Counted from the stretch's first letter, positions 27,601 through 36,589 are shown. The stretch is DNA of 64,000 nucleotides from Notospermus geniculatus (GCA_002633025.1 NMRB01000586.1:129792-193791), one strand, 5' to 3'. The notes: a model not told the origin generated them from the sequence alone. Program-made: numbers and translations.

Positions 27601-30354
27601 ATTCTGATAACAAAAGTCAATCCCACAATACCAATAGCTACGATTACACCTGTTCAAAATACCCGTGTTTTTCCAGACCTGTGTGTACGAAAAGCCCGGC
27701 GAGAGGTCACACTATTTCATTATAGTTCAGTACCCCAGCGACTGGTGTGCTGCATGCACTGTTCCCGCATTTCCAGTCAGTGTTCCACGCATGCGTACGA
27801 CGCAACTGAACCCAGCGCCATCTGTCGCCGTGCTACGAACTAATGAAAACACGGCAAGCTCGCCCTGTTTCAAAAACCCAAGGGTTTCTTGGAGCCCGGG
27901 AATTCATGTGTGACTGCAAAAAACCTGGGGATTTTATGTCGGTGTAACCAAGGCTAAATATCCGCAGTCATAAATTCTGCATATTGAACTGAAGTGACTT
28001 GTGGTACGCCACATTCATCCACCAATCAACAATACTAAGACTGTTGATTTCAGTTTAAAATGCCACATGATTGGTCATTAATATATCCCCCAGCTTGCAT
28101 TGATTTTGTTCAATGTGATAAAATCAGGTGTGTGACTGGCAACAGTTGGCGGGAATGTGAATTATCGCTGGATTTCCTGGCAACAGTATACAATACATAA
28201 GTGCAACTTCACAGAACAGGGTTCCTTACACGGTTAACCCTGTTGGCTTTGCCGGAGGTACATGTATGGGTGCCATTAGGCTACTGTCCATCTCACGCAT
28301 CTATCAGCTGGAGACTTAGGGCCGTATTCTAGAAGCTTCCTTAAGTGTAAGGTCGACCTTAATCTTTTGTATTCTACCCTGCAAACAATAGCTAAAGGTC
28401 GACCTTACACATAAGGAAGCTTCTAGAATACGGCCCATTATGTGCCCACAGGTCGACCTTAATTGTGTCTTGAAGCAACTCGCGGCAACTAGCAACATGT
28501 CGGAGTGACTGATCAGTTGCCAAATTATTTTGTCGACCTGCTGGCTTAAAGTTCCTCAAATATTTGAATAAAACTAGTTCTTTACTGTACATTTTATGAT
28601 GATTCATTTGCACTCACTGAGTGCACTTTCACATTCATTGGATATCGCAATAACTACTTTTCATTCCATTTTCTCACATCGCGACCCCCCTGCCTGCCTC
28701 AAAACTCATTGCCGCACTAACAAAACTCACAATAACCCAACCCAATGAGTACAAAAATGTAGGCCTAGTTATGAATACCCTTTTTTCGACTGAAGTCTGT
28801 GCTGACCCAGTTTCACCAGTCTGAGAAAGAGAACACATGCATTCCTGACAGTTCTAGGGTTTTGCACACAAGATCACTATTTCTCACGATATTGAATGGT
28901 CAATCGAACATGAAATTTTCAAGTTTCACGGAATTCTTTTTTGATTGAGGCTCGGTTGTCCTGTCCCAAAATGCTCACTCACTCACTCTCTGATGGCTGT
29001 GCACATCTTACTGTACATATTTTGTCTTGTCTTTGTCTTAGTACTCTGAAAACCACATCACTACCCAAAATTAAATGTGACCCGGCACAACAAAATGAGT
29101 CCGAATGTGCACAGAAGAAGACCGAAGATGACACCTGACAACAAACAGAAATGGACAAAGTCAAATTTCACAATGGGCAGACAATCCTGAAATCAACAAA
29201 CCGTTGGTGTCATCTTGGACATGTTGGGTCTTCTTCTGTGCGCATTCTGACTCATTTTGTTGTGCCGGGTCAAAATGACTGTACGCCTAGTATTGTGTGA
29301 AGCATGTTCAGGGAATATTTGGGATTTTATAGGCCGAGACGTGCCGGGTCAAAATGACTGTACGCCTAGTATTGTGTGAAGCATGTTCAGGGAATATTTG
29401 GGATTTTATAGGCCGAGACATACCAAAGTCCATGGAGGATATCATGATGAAAGCCAAGCTCTTGTCATTCTAAACTTCATGAACTTGGCTCTCAGCCAAT
29501 ATCAACCACGACAACACTAACATAAGATTGTATAGCATCTTCTTATGCAAGGAGGGTAGGTGTAAGCCTAGGATGAACCGCATCAATTTGAAATGAAATT
29601 AGGCTGTCACTCTCAGCAGAGAGCCTACCGTATTTAACCTCTAACTGTGGACTGGTCATGGTCATGGGTCATGCGTACGATTCCCAGTCAGATTCGGTAG
29701 GCCAACTCAAAGAAGAGGGCGACTCTCTCTGACACTGACAGCGTAGGTTTTCTCCGGGGCTTCAGTTTCCTCCTACATTTTACATAGGCCTACGAAATCA
29801 CCCCTAACTAGGGTAGGCACATGCTAGGCCTAAAGGTGGTGACAGACTGGCGTGTCCTGCAGGCGTTCCTCCAATCAGATTCTTCGGTAGGTGTTTCGGT
29901 CCGTGTTAGCGCCTCCCTGATTTAGTGATTGGTTGAACACTTTCCAACGCAAGCTACGCGCTATAGTCTGTCACCCCGGCCCGCCTTGGCTTAAAGAAGA
30001 GTAAGACAAGTGCCAATTTTTTTTAATAAATAAAATCAATAATGAGCCGAATCAAACTTAGAGCTTACGTTTCTCCACTAAACAGAGGTCTAATAAGGCC
30101 TACTACATGAAATTAGGGTCCAGCGCCCCCTAGAAACGCCCTGGGCCACGCCTATCCACACATCTGTCTAAATATGTACATGGATGTCTACACTTCCCTG
30201 TCCGTGTACATCCCCTGTACATTACCCACTGCAAAATGGCTGCCAAGAAATCGCTCAAGCAAGACGCCTCAAAACATCATGAATTTAGCAATAAACACGC
30301 ATCAACAGTGAAATTTTAACCTACCGTCGCCTGCTCCGATTTAGTATCTGTCAT
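9691..30354 (-). CDS. SECISBP2L: SECIS-binding protein 2 family (SBP2/SBP2L-like), complete
   Basis: Binds the SECIS hairpin in selenoprotein mRNAs and supports selenocysteine insertion at UGA on the ribosome. Coding exons in order: 30325-30354, 22451-22611, 21566-21944, 20457-20583, 18839-19728, 18229-18367, 17355-17566, 16741-17020, 15960-16256, 12646-12838, 11879-12099, 11205-11359, 9691-10587. They sum to 3981 nt, 1326 residues. Family signatures in order: LSVDAKVFVP at the N-terminus (human KLSADVKPFVP), an RG-rich stretch (about 64-190), EDETEFPGLG and a KKKRRRRRRR tract (exon 5), LNIAEMITALE (exon 7), KKPSTLKKVILKERE (about 695-713, the SECIS-interaction region), then the L7Ae-type RNA-binding domain at about 897-1030, with RRIVLGLREVTKHLKL and VPFVFALGRRALGRA. 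It is longer than the human proteins and has an acidic 300-residue tail, more like SBP2L. I recognised the family from remembered sequence. Confidence 0.95.
10686..11150 (-). mobile_element. tRNA-derived SINE, three 3' fragments in tandem
   Basis: Three truncated copies start at about 10686, 10840 and 11037, each beginning CCATCAGGGCCGAAGCC in the inverse orientation. Only the tail half of the SINE is present; the tRNA-like head with boxes A and B is missing. They lie in the last intron of the SECIS-binding gene. Confidence 0.8.
11457..11826. mobile_element. TIR element family A, two copies in opposite orientation
   Basis: A nearly complete copy (11457-11660) is followed directly by an inverted partial copy ending CTGGGGGCAGATGTG at 11826. 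It lies between coding exons 11 and 12 of the SECIS-binding gene and ends about 50 bp from an exon. Confidence 0.75.
12415..12632 (-). mobile_element. tRNA-derived SINE
   Basis: Contains an inverse box B-like GATTCGAACCCAGG at about 12606 and the common tail. A short related fragment precedes it at 12269-12312. It ends just 14 bp before the donor of the exon at 12646. Confidence 0.8.
13000..13182 (-). mobile_element. Second tRNA-like SINE type, fragment
   Basis: Read on the minus strand, the segment shows a tRNA-like head with a box B-like GGTTCGATCC (around 13110-13120). A related head appears at about 39335-39425. Assigned only by the promoter-like boxes. Confidence 0.5.
13183..13342. repeat. 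Palindromic element with TTAGCGCTAA cores
   Basis: Left arm GGCTGGGTTGCACAAAACTC and right arm GAGTTTTGTGCAACCGGCC are inverted copies. Each arm also contains self-complementary ATGTTAGCGCTAACAT units, four in total. Confidence 0.85.
13765..13976. mobile_element. TIR element, family A
   Basis: Begins CCACCCCCAGAGTCCAGCAG and ends TCTGTTCAAACTTGG. A family B unit (13370-13660) sits just before it in the same intron. Confidence 0.75.
14320..14565 (-). mobile_element. tRNA-derived SINE, near full length
   Basis: The inverse orientation runs from TATCAGGGCTGAAGCC to the tRNA-like head, with a box A-like tract (GATAACCACTAGGCTA in this strand) and the final GGGCTCC. It lies in the intron between coding exons 9 and 10. 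Confidence 0.85.
15414..15650. repeat. TIR element rich in TGACGTCA-like sites
   Basis: Ends are inverted: GTAGAGAGTGTGCAG on the left, CTGCACACTCTCTATAC on the right. The interior holds several GACGTCA or TGACGT words plus CACGTG (15487) and TCACGTGA (15448). It lies in the intron upstream of coding exon 10. Confidence 0.65.
16373..16709. mobile_element. TIR element family C, interrupted by another element
   Basis: Outer arms AAAGGGGCTGTTC and GAACAGCCCCTTT, as in the copies at 9019 and 42077. The left half is split at 16433 by a 120 bp insertion. It lies in an intron of the SECIS-binding gene. Confidence 0.85.
16433..16552. mobile_element. Nested MITE with TTA target duplication
   Basis: Ends GGCTTCCGTTACATGGAAG and CTTCTATGTAACGGAAGCC form inverted repeats. 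TTA flanks both sides (16430-16432 and 16553-16555). Removing the insert restores the GATCCTTAGGAA-type sequence of the host element. A TTA duplication is typical of the PIF/Harbinger superfamily. Confidence 0.85.
17077..17332 (+). mobile_element. tRNA-derived SINE, full length
   Basis: Has a head with a tRNA-like box B, GGGTTCGAATCC (about 17120), then the shared body and the tail CCCTGACGGAAAAATC. It lies within an intron between coding exons 7 and 8 of the gene on the opposite strand. Confidence 0.9.
17612..18140. repeat. GC-rich minisatellite (GCCCTGGACTCA units)
   Basis: About 13 tandem copies of a 30-50 bp unit, each with GCCCTGGACTCA followed by GGTGGATTCAGGGGAGTGCA or a variant. It lies in the intron between coding exons 6 and 7 of the SECIS-binding gene. 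Long open frames on the plus strand are a by-product of the repeat. Confidence 0.9.
18468..18732 (+). mobile_element. tRNA-derived SINE, best full-length copy
   Basis: Head GAGCCCTGGTAGTCTAGTGG matches tRNA box A. Box B-like GGGTTTGAATCC follows at about 18518. The body runs to CCCTGATGGAAAAATTAAA. This copy best shows the family structure: tRNA head, unrelated body, short A-rich tail. Confidence 0.9.
19752..19962. mobile_element. TIR element, family A
   Basis: Left arm AACTCATCTGCCC begins about 24 bp upstream of the acceptor of coding exon 5 of the SECIS-binding gene. Right arm is CTGGGGCACATGAGTT. Confidence 0.8.
20680..20960. repeat. TIR element (CCTGCACACGAGTGCAATTT ends)
   Basis: Left arm CCTGCACACGAGTGCAATTT and right arm AAATTGCACTCGTGTGCGGCAGG are inverted. 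Internal copies of CGTGTGCGGTGG and TTTTGCCTCC are also inverted. No coding capacity. Confidence 0.8.
22029..22440. repeat. Minisatellite of AGGTCA / TGACCT units
   Basis: About 15 units of roughly 25-30 bp built around AAGGTCACTCTCTGACCTTG. They lie in the second intron of the SECIS-binding gene, ending about 10 bp from coding exon 2. Each unit has AGGTCA and its inverse TGACCT about 5 bp apart, the half-site of many nuclear receptors. Confidence 0.9.
23892..24130. mobile_element. TIR element (TACACACGATCAAATTTTTC ends)
   Basis: Left arm TACACACGATCAAATTTTTC and right arm GAAAAATTTGATCGTGTGTA are perfect inverted copies about 240 bp apart. Confidence 0.85.
24308..24640 (+). mobile_element. 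Distinct tRNA-like SINE
   Basis: Begins GGCTCGGGCGTAGTGGCTTG (box A-like), then GGCTTCGATCTCC (box B-like) about 40 bp later, and ends near AAAGGCACTATAGAC. It is unlike the common SINE in the window. A 100 bp piece of the common SINE lies directly before it. Confidence 0.6.
25335..25470 (+). mobile_element. SINE tail fragment
   Basis: Contains CCTTTGCAAGGGCAAGTAAA and the rest of the tail half of the common SINE, without the tRNA-like head. A shorter fragment follows at 26051-26135. Confidence 0.8.
26570..26875. mobile_element. TIR element with GTGGATCCAGG ends
   Basis: Left AGTGGTGGATCCAGGAG and right CCTTGGATCCGCCACT are inverted. G-runs (26496-26503, 26600-26608, 26816-26825) lie inside. 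Related in its ends to family D. Confidence 0.7.
28317..28437. mobile_element. Short TIR element (GGGCCGTATTCTAGAAGC ends)
   Basis: Left GGGCCGTATTCTAGAAGCTT and right AAGCTTCTAGAATACGGCCC are perfect inverted copies. The next 20 bp (AAGGTCGACCTTA) also pair across the element. Confidence 0.85.
29078..29273. repeat. Inverted arms around a 50 bp core
   Basis: GACCCGGCACAACAAAATGAG near 29080 reappears inverted as CTCATTTTGTTGTGCCGGGTC near 29252. The adjoining AGAAGAAGACC and GGTCTTCTTCT also pair. Confidence 0.8.
29262..29419. repeat. Exact tandem duplication, 79 bp unit
   Basis: The block starting GTGCCGGGTCAAAATGACTG and ending ATAGGCCGAGAC occurs twice in direct succession (29262-29340 and 29341-29419) with no difference I can find. 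This suggests a recent duplication or an assembly artefact. Confidence 0.85.
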
Positions 30355-30700
30355 ATCCGTGCTTTTAATCACCCGATTTTTATAAATATGACCTGTTTTC
30401 GAGAATTTTTCGGACGGCACCCTGCCATCGGTTCCATAGCGAAATGCTATGTTGCTGTATATGGCGTTGATTGGTCACGTGATGTGTCTATTTACGTCGT
30501 GATGTCCCAGTGCACGTGCGCGGGAGATTTGAAACTGGAAATCGTGGGTTCGATTCCAGGCGGCGTTTTCAAACACTGCTCTCCGTTTTTTTTTTCGTTT
30601 TGCTTTTCTGTGCTGTAACTAGCTTTCTTTGGTGCGGGGGTCATGAACTCTCAAAGGAATGGCAAAACTACATTTTTTGGGGCTACCGGTACCTTACGAA
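30355..30700 (-). promoter_or_regulatory. Presumed promoter/5' region of the SECIS-binding gene
   Basis: The region directly upstream of the start codon carries TCACGTGA (about 30476), an E-box, and GCACGTGCGC (30512). There is no TATA box at a fixed distance. Assigned by position only. Confidence 0.35.
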
Positions 30701-30766
30701 AATGTACCAAGTGTAAATGACATTACCACGTGGTAATGTCATTTACACGTGGTACATTTTCGTAAG
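30693..30766. repeat. 74 bp near-perfect palindrome centred on CACGTG
   Basis: CTTACGAAAATGTACCA at the left and TGGTACATTTTCGTAAG at the right form arms of 37 bp with one mismatch and no spacer. The centre reads TACCACGTGGTA. It lies about 340 bp upstream of the SECIS-binding start codon. Confidence 0.9.
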
Positions 30767-30789
30767 ACTTGGCCAAATAACTCTGCATG

Positions 30790-30935
30790 AAAAATAGGCC
30801 TATGGGGAGGGGGGGCATGGCACCCTGTGCCACTAAACATTGAAATCTGCGGTGAATTTCAAAGATTTGCTCCAAATTCCAGAATTTCAGGGTCGATTTT
30901 ACGGATTTGTTGGCCCAAATCCAGGGATTTGCTTT
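30790..30935 (-). mobile_element. MITE family D fragment
   Basis: Carries, on the minus strand, the interior ATTTGGAGCAAATC of family D. Other copies are at 39155-39325, 52590-52750 and 58372-58548. Here the GGATCC end motif is lost. Confidence 0.65.
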
Positions 30936-31128
30936 GATCAATTTTCAAAGAGAACACCACATTTTCATTGAAATAATTTATTACTTAGATTACATACATA
31001 TATTTTCACACAGAAGTTTGCATATTTAATACAAAAGACATGCAAGACTACAAATGAGGTACTGGTGGGCCTACTTAATTGTGTATAAGTCATGTAGGTG
31101 GCAGCACTGCACTGCATCCTAATTTGAC

Positions 31129-31366
31129 AGTATGATGGAGTGACCAGTTTTCGGGGTAGAACAGTTTTCGTGGTACTCCCGTTTTTTCCCGTTTATTCAC
31201 GCGCGCGCCCGCGAGACATAAACATTTCACAGTAAATTAATATCTCTATTTTCGATAAATAACAAAATAATTACGGACGCAAAGCGAGTAACGCTGCAAT
31301 CGGGCGGTAAAGTCTTAGGCCTACATGGCCTAGTACCACGAAAACCGGTCACACTATCATACATGT
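31129..31366. mobile_element. TIR element (GTATGATGGAGTGACC ends)
   Basis: Left end GTATGATGGAGTGACCAGTTTTC and right end GAAAACCGGTCACACTATCATAC are inverted with few mismatches. The next block (CGTGGTAC) pairs as well. It lies in the 3' flank of the SelW-like gene. Confidence 0.75.
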
Positions 31367-32112
31367 ATTCTAACGAGTAGTTAGCATCCCCACAAAGATT
31401 GGAGGAAAAGAACCAAAAGCATCCCACTTTTTAACAATCAAGAAGTTTTCCAAATATTTTTCAATCAATAGCCTACCACAGGATGTGAGAAAACTTTGAC
31501 ATAAGAGTGCTTACTCCCATTGCCCTGCCCCTTATTGGCAGAAGGCACTAGTATCTCAACTTGTAATCAGTGGGAGCACAGTCAATTGACGCAATAGCTC
31601 TATCAGCTCCTTACTGAGTATTCTCCTGTGTGGAGTATAGCTATTACTTTAATCAACCATGCCCCCTAAGGGAACTGGCAGTTCCTCCACTTGTGATCAG
31701 TGGGAGGCTAATCGAATGAAGTAACAGCAATATCTTTTACCACTGAGTACACTTAGTGTAGAGAATAGCTATTACTTCAATGAACCATGCTCCCACTGCA
31801 GGCAGAGCTGTATCTTGATGGCACAAATTTACATAAAATTCCAAGCAACTGACATCTAACATTCAATCTTCTTGGGCTATCTGAATGTTCGACGTTTGCA
31901 ATTTTCATTTTCTCAAACTGATTTGTCACAACATGGAAATAAATGTCCAAATTTTTTCTTTGATTTGGCTCACATTGGCACCCGAGGGACTGTCGAACAT
32001 GTCAGCCTGCAATGACTGGACGGCTAGTGAGAGGTAGGCCTAGCAACATCGTCATTCTACTTTCTCTCATTGATGGTAATACGAGAACGCCACCTTCAGG
32101 CGAGTCCATGAT

Positions 32113-34703
32113 CTACAATATCGTACACCCAGGACTCTCTGATTCCGTAATCTCTCTTGGTTCTTCGCCGTGCACGGCGCGTCTCACCTCCTCTATGACC
32201 TGCAGAAGTAGAGAAAAACATCATTTTAGACAGTCATCAGAATTAACCCCTTCAATTCCAGGGTACACACTGCACAACAAAACCAGTCGTAAGTCGCAAG
32301 GAAAATGAGCCTAAATATACTGAGATGACACAAGGTGATATAAAAGAAATAGAATCACTCAGACTTCACAATAGTAGACAGACAATACTGAAATAGACAA
32401 ATAACTTGGTCCCAACTTGCCAACCTCAGAGCGATTTACAACTGGTTTTGTGGTGCAGGGTCACATATGTGAGGCAGTCTAGGAAAACCCGTCTGATGTT
32501 GCTGAATGATCAACAAGGGTTGTTAGATTGCCTGTGCATTATCTGCTTCTGTTAACCTGTGACGAAGGACATTTCAGCTATTGAAATGTGCAGGTTCACC
32601 AAGGTCATTAACACTTTCCTTAAATGCAACAACTGACACTTACGAGTTTATAGGGTGGGAATCCATGCTGGCTTAGTTTGGAGAAGATCACCTTCCCATT
32701 GACAGTCACCTCGAACGAACCTGAAAAAATGTTCTCTTATTATACAGGGTTTATGCAGCAATCTGTGGTTAGGATTTATGACCTTTTTAATGACTTTTAG
32801 TACCAGAAAAGGTTAAAATTTATGACCTCTTTGTAACACAAAAAAAGGTAAAACTCATCTATAGACCGATAGATACTGACCAGACAAGAAATACAGCAGC
32901 AAATTTAACAATATTTGCAAAATATTGTAAGTTACTACTATCTCACTCAGGCCTTTGTATTCCCTAATTCAGGCTATTTCTGTTTACGGTGGTATGGAGC
33001 CAAAGGCCCCATCAGAGCGCCTTCGGGTGTCCCCCTCGTTAGAAAATGTTTTAAAAAAATAGAGGATAAAAGACGCCATTTCCAGGCATCTGAGATTCCT
33101 AATGTACAAGACTCAAATTTGGGCGCCCTTAATTTGGGGTCCGACGTTGAACATCGTTAATTTGGGGGAATATAGAGGCCTGCTCACTGAACACTGAGGA
33201 ATGAACTGTTGTTTCCAGTCCATTTCGGAATCTTATCCCACTCATCACAAACACACCCCAACAGTCCGACTACATGTACACACTTTCTGCATAAAGTTAA
33301 ATTTTGAACTTCCTTCACTCAACAAGCCGAAGCACCAACACAAATTTCCAGTCCATTTCTGAATCTTTTAAATCTCAATTCTAATCAACAGATCCCAAAT
33401 TAATGAATGTCATTCTTTCCCATCATTACCCTTTTAATACAGAAGACCTTCGGTCAATGAATGATTTGAGAGAGACAGTGCCGAGCTAATTGCTGACACG
33501 GTTGGTGGTGTTGCAGAAGTCTTGAGGAAGTGTTAGGCCTAATTGGTCTTTCTAAATTAGCCCATTTACCCGTTGACAGCTTGGATGAATCAAAACAAAG
33601 ACCTGTTTGCTCAAAATTTAAAGACTTTTATGACCATTCAAACAGATTTGCTGAAATTCAATGACTTTTAATGGCCATAAAAGCATACTACCAAATTTAT
33701 GACCTTTTATGACTTTTTATGACGCTGCATAAACCCTGTTATATATTTGGGTCAAATAATAGTGGTACAGATGGGGAGCACAATGGCACAGTTATCAGGG
33801 CTCATGAATCTTCTATGAGATCTTGGGTTTGATTCCCGGCAAAGTTGCCACTTTTAATTGACAACTGGTCTGAAAGCCTCAAGTGATGTTCTGTGGAGAC
33901 TCACCTCCGCAGGTCGGGCGGGCTAGGGCAGGTGGGGCCCGTTCGGCGGTGTAGGGGTGGGTGGGTGGCTGATTGAGAGACTGGGGTAATAACTTGTAGA
34001 GCTTTAAAAAATTACAGTGGAAGTTAATTTATGCTTCATCTTAGGGGGCCTTACCTGTTCGTCCGCCAGCGCCTGTCACATCCGCTTCCGGAACCTCGGC
34101 CTTTATATTATCCCGCAGGTCATAGAAGCGGGGGGCGTAACCTCATCCGGTACTATAAAAAAAGAACAGAATAAAAATATAGGCCTTTGGCTTTAAATCA
34201 TCTGGCACAAGTACGGCAAAAACGAAGTACGCCCGTAGGCCTATAGGCTAGGCCGTTGGTTACAATGACGGGGGCCGGGGCCCTACCATTCAGGGGCTTG
34301 GGCCTTGGCCCAACTGAGCAACTCTGATGTAGGCCTGATGGTCGGCGGCCCCTGTTAGTGTTGCTGTTCATTAATTCTAGGTTTTTATACCGTTTTCAAT
34401 CACTTCCTTAAAATTATTGCTCAAATTTCAATGGTTTTCCAATTTGGTACAACACACCAACGTTTTTTGGGGATGACTTGCATTTTTGTACATGATTTAA
34501 TACCAGTATACAATGTATGTATTCCTGGAGCTACAGTGCATATGTACTGAAAACATGTCGATTCACGATCATGTGATGTGAAATTCTACCATCTCTTCGG
34601 GAGGGTTTTACCAGATACAGTTGCCTCCGATTACAAATACTTGAATAGAAAAATGTGCAGAATCATCTTACCAATGTTCTACGTAGACTTTGACACTTCC
34701 CAT
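32113..34703 (-). CDS. SelW/MIEN1-family selenoprotein with CaaX end
   Basis: A small thioredoxin-fold (Rdx family) protein, probably redox active. Coding exons: 34672-34703, 34055-34152, 32644-32720, 32113-32199; phases fit and total 98 codons including UGA and stop. The start reads MGSVKVYVEHC, followed by T-G, then an in-frame UGA at 34143-34145, then GYAPRFYDLR. This gives C11-T-G-U14, the C-x-x-U site of SelW; human MIEN1 has Cys at this place. Next come GSFEVTVNGKVIFSKL (human MIEN1 FEIEINGQLVFSKL) and GFPPYKLVIEEVRRAV. The C-terminus CTIL is a prenylation box like MIEN1 CVIL, so membrane attachment is likely. No SECIS was found by eye in 31380-32112 (minus). The SECIS-binding gene lies directly downstream on the same strand. 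If UGA is not decoded as Sec, the product stops after 13 residues. Confidence 0.88.
32458..32632. repeat. Dispersed repeat abutting an exon
   Basis: From GGGTCACATATGTGAGGCAG to CCTTAAATGCAAC, this matches the segment at 23280-23452 with about 80% identity by eye. It ends about 12 bp from the splice donor of exon 3 of the SelW-like gene. Confidence 0.8.
32945..33183. mobile_element. TIR element, family E (AGGCCTTTRTATTCCC ends)
   Basis: Left AGGCCTTTGTATTCCC and right GGGGGAATATAGAGGCCT are inverted. An inverse copy lies at 45145-45414. The interior shares ACGGTGGTATGG and AAATTTGGG blocks. Confidence 0.75.
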
Positions 34704-35504
34704 TCTTAATTAAGGCACAAAAAAGTAGGAGAATTCGGGAACTACGGTAGCAACTTCTTCTCCAGCTGGTGCTGCCCTCTATGTTTTCTACTGAGAACGT
34801 CGAGCTAGTATCAAATCAAAAAACACGTTTGATTGAACTTTCCCGCACCGTCAACGCCCCCAAATTTATCAGAAATATTAATGTATCATAATAACATGTA
34901 TTTTGAACAATTATGGACTGTGAAAGAAGGTTAATGAATTTTGTACGAATGGCCGATTTTTACCTGTCTGTGAATCAACTGCTAACTCACGACGTAGTCT
35001 GACCTTTTGACCTCAATTTGCATACCATAATGGAAAATCATGGATTTGCCGAAGTTCGGCCGATGTTGCGTGGAATATCTATTTTTAGAACTTTGACCAC
35101 GTGCTTATGATTACGGAAATAGCCGAAGGATACCTACGGTAAAATCTTCAAAGTGGTATGAAATGATCATTCGCAAACGATTGGGAGGAATCCATGATTT
35201 ACCATTATGGTATGCAAATTGGGGAGACTGGTTCCAATCTTTGCCGCTGCACACTCGCTGGCGCTCCTGTTCCGCCGGGAGGTGGCGACATCTATTGAAC
35301 ATGTACTAAACTAAGCTTTCAGGTGTAACATTTTGTAATGTTGCCATTTCTCAGTGTTTCTATACAATAGAGCTATAGAACACAGAGATATCATAAGCAA
35401 GTCCAGCATTCAGACTTTCAAGGTCTCTGGCCTGGCTTAGAATGATGAGATTGTGTGCTCGGAAGGAGATGGAGAGTTTTTGATGCCCCAAGTTGGCCTA
35501 GTGT

Positions 35505-36206
35505 GGCTGAAGGGGTTATTGTCGTCCTGGGTACACATAAAGTGTACCCAGGTTCGATGTCGTCAAGTGAAATTGTACCCTGGGTCCACTTTCTTGTTAC
35601 AAACTGTACCCAGGTTCTGATTTAGAGACCTAGGGACGAGCTCATTCTCAAGATTTCGTGGGATACGTGAATTAGCGTATGTTGGTTCCAGGATACTGTT
35701 GCTATGACACTGGAGGAATTAGGCCTATACTGACAGGAGGAACAGCGAGCTAATTGCCCCTCTATAATCCCTTTTTCACACCTCCCCAAACAATGGAACA
35801 CAAAGGCCCGCAGTGTTTGCCCAGCAAGCTATGACACATGATCGATCAAACAAACCGGCCATCATGGCCATGCACATGGCACATGTAGGCCTACATGAAA
35901 ATGACATGTTTTCTTGTCTACCTGGCGAGTTGATTAACTTTCTCTGTAACCATCCGAGGTTGAAAACTGCCCAGCTAGTCAAAAATAAAATTCTTCCAAC
36001 TTCTCTTCTTTAGCTTTTTGCACGGCCAACTTGCAGGCACAATATCAAGTGACTTCACCGAGAACAACCTCGTCCCGAGGTGTCTAAATCAGAACCTGGG
36101 TACAGTTTGTAACAAGAAAGTGGACCCAGGGTACAATTTCACAAGACGACATCGAACCTGGGTACACTTTATGTGTACCCAGGACGACAATAACCCCTTC
36201 AGCCCT
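35505..36206. mobile_element. Long-TIR element, arms of about 130 bp
   Basis: The left arm starts GGCTGAAGGGGTTATTGTCG (about 35505) and runs past GTACCCAGGTTCTGATTTAG to CTAGGGACGAG (35640). The right arm begins CTCGTCCCGAGG (about 36070) and mirrors it to AACCCCTTCAGCC. The interior of about 430 bp has no recognised gene. Confidence 0.85.
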
Positions 36207-36589
36207 AGTTACAGGGTATTCTGAGACCTTTACCATCCAGCCAGCAGCTGGGGAAATAGGGCCGATCTAGCTGTCACCGATAAATCGGACGATCACCCAC
36301 CGATCTGCAGTTCAGAACCTAATTATCATAATATATTCACTGCTGCAGGTTGTGGCAAGTGTCAATATTTAGCATTTTTAATTGTTTTAACTCTGCAAAC
36401 TCATCTTGACTATATCTAGCATTGTCTAAAATGGTTAGGGAAGTGCTGAAAAGCTGTCAGTTGCTGCTTCTTACCTCTCAAATGGCAAAAATCTGTCAAA
36501 CACTTGATTTCAATGTGGTTTTTTTGGGCTAGTGGCGGCGCCTTGCGGGCACTATGTTCATTAGGATACCTACGTGCGGTTTTTAGCTC

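Larger units (their letters stand above)
22612..30324. other. First intron of the SECIS-binding gene (7.7 kb)
   Basis: The intron joins the 10-codon first exon to exon 2 in phase 0. It holds a repeat at 23280-23452 (second copy 32458-32632), TIR elements at 23892-24130, 26570-26875 and 28317-28437, SINE pieces at 24180-24280, 24308-24640, 25335-25470 and 26051-26135, an inverted pair at 29078-29273 and a 79 bp tandem duplication. Short open frames inside (for example 27222-27464 minus) show no recognised domain. Confidence 0.7.

Noticed and set aside
31854-31895. Hairpin AACATTCA/TGAATGTT as a SECIS
   Set aside because: The loop has AA but the stem is 8 bp and the flanks lack the ATGA and GA quartet strands.
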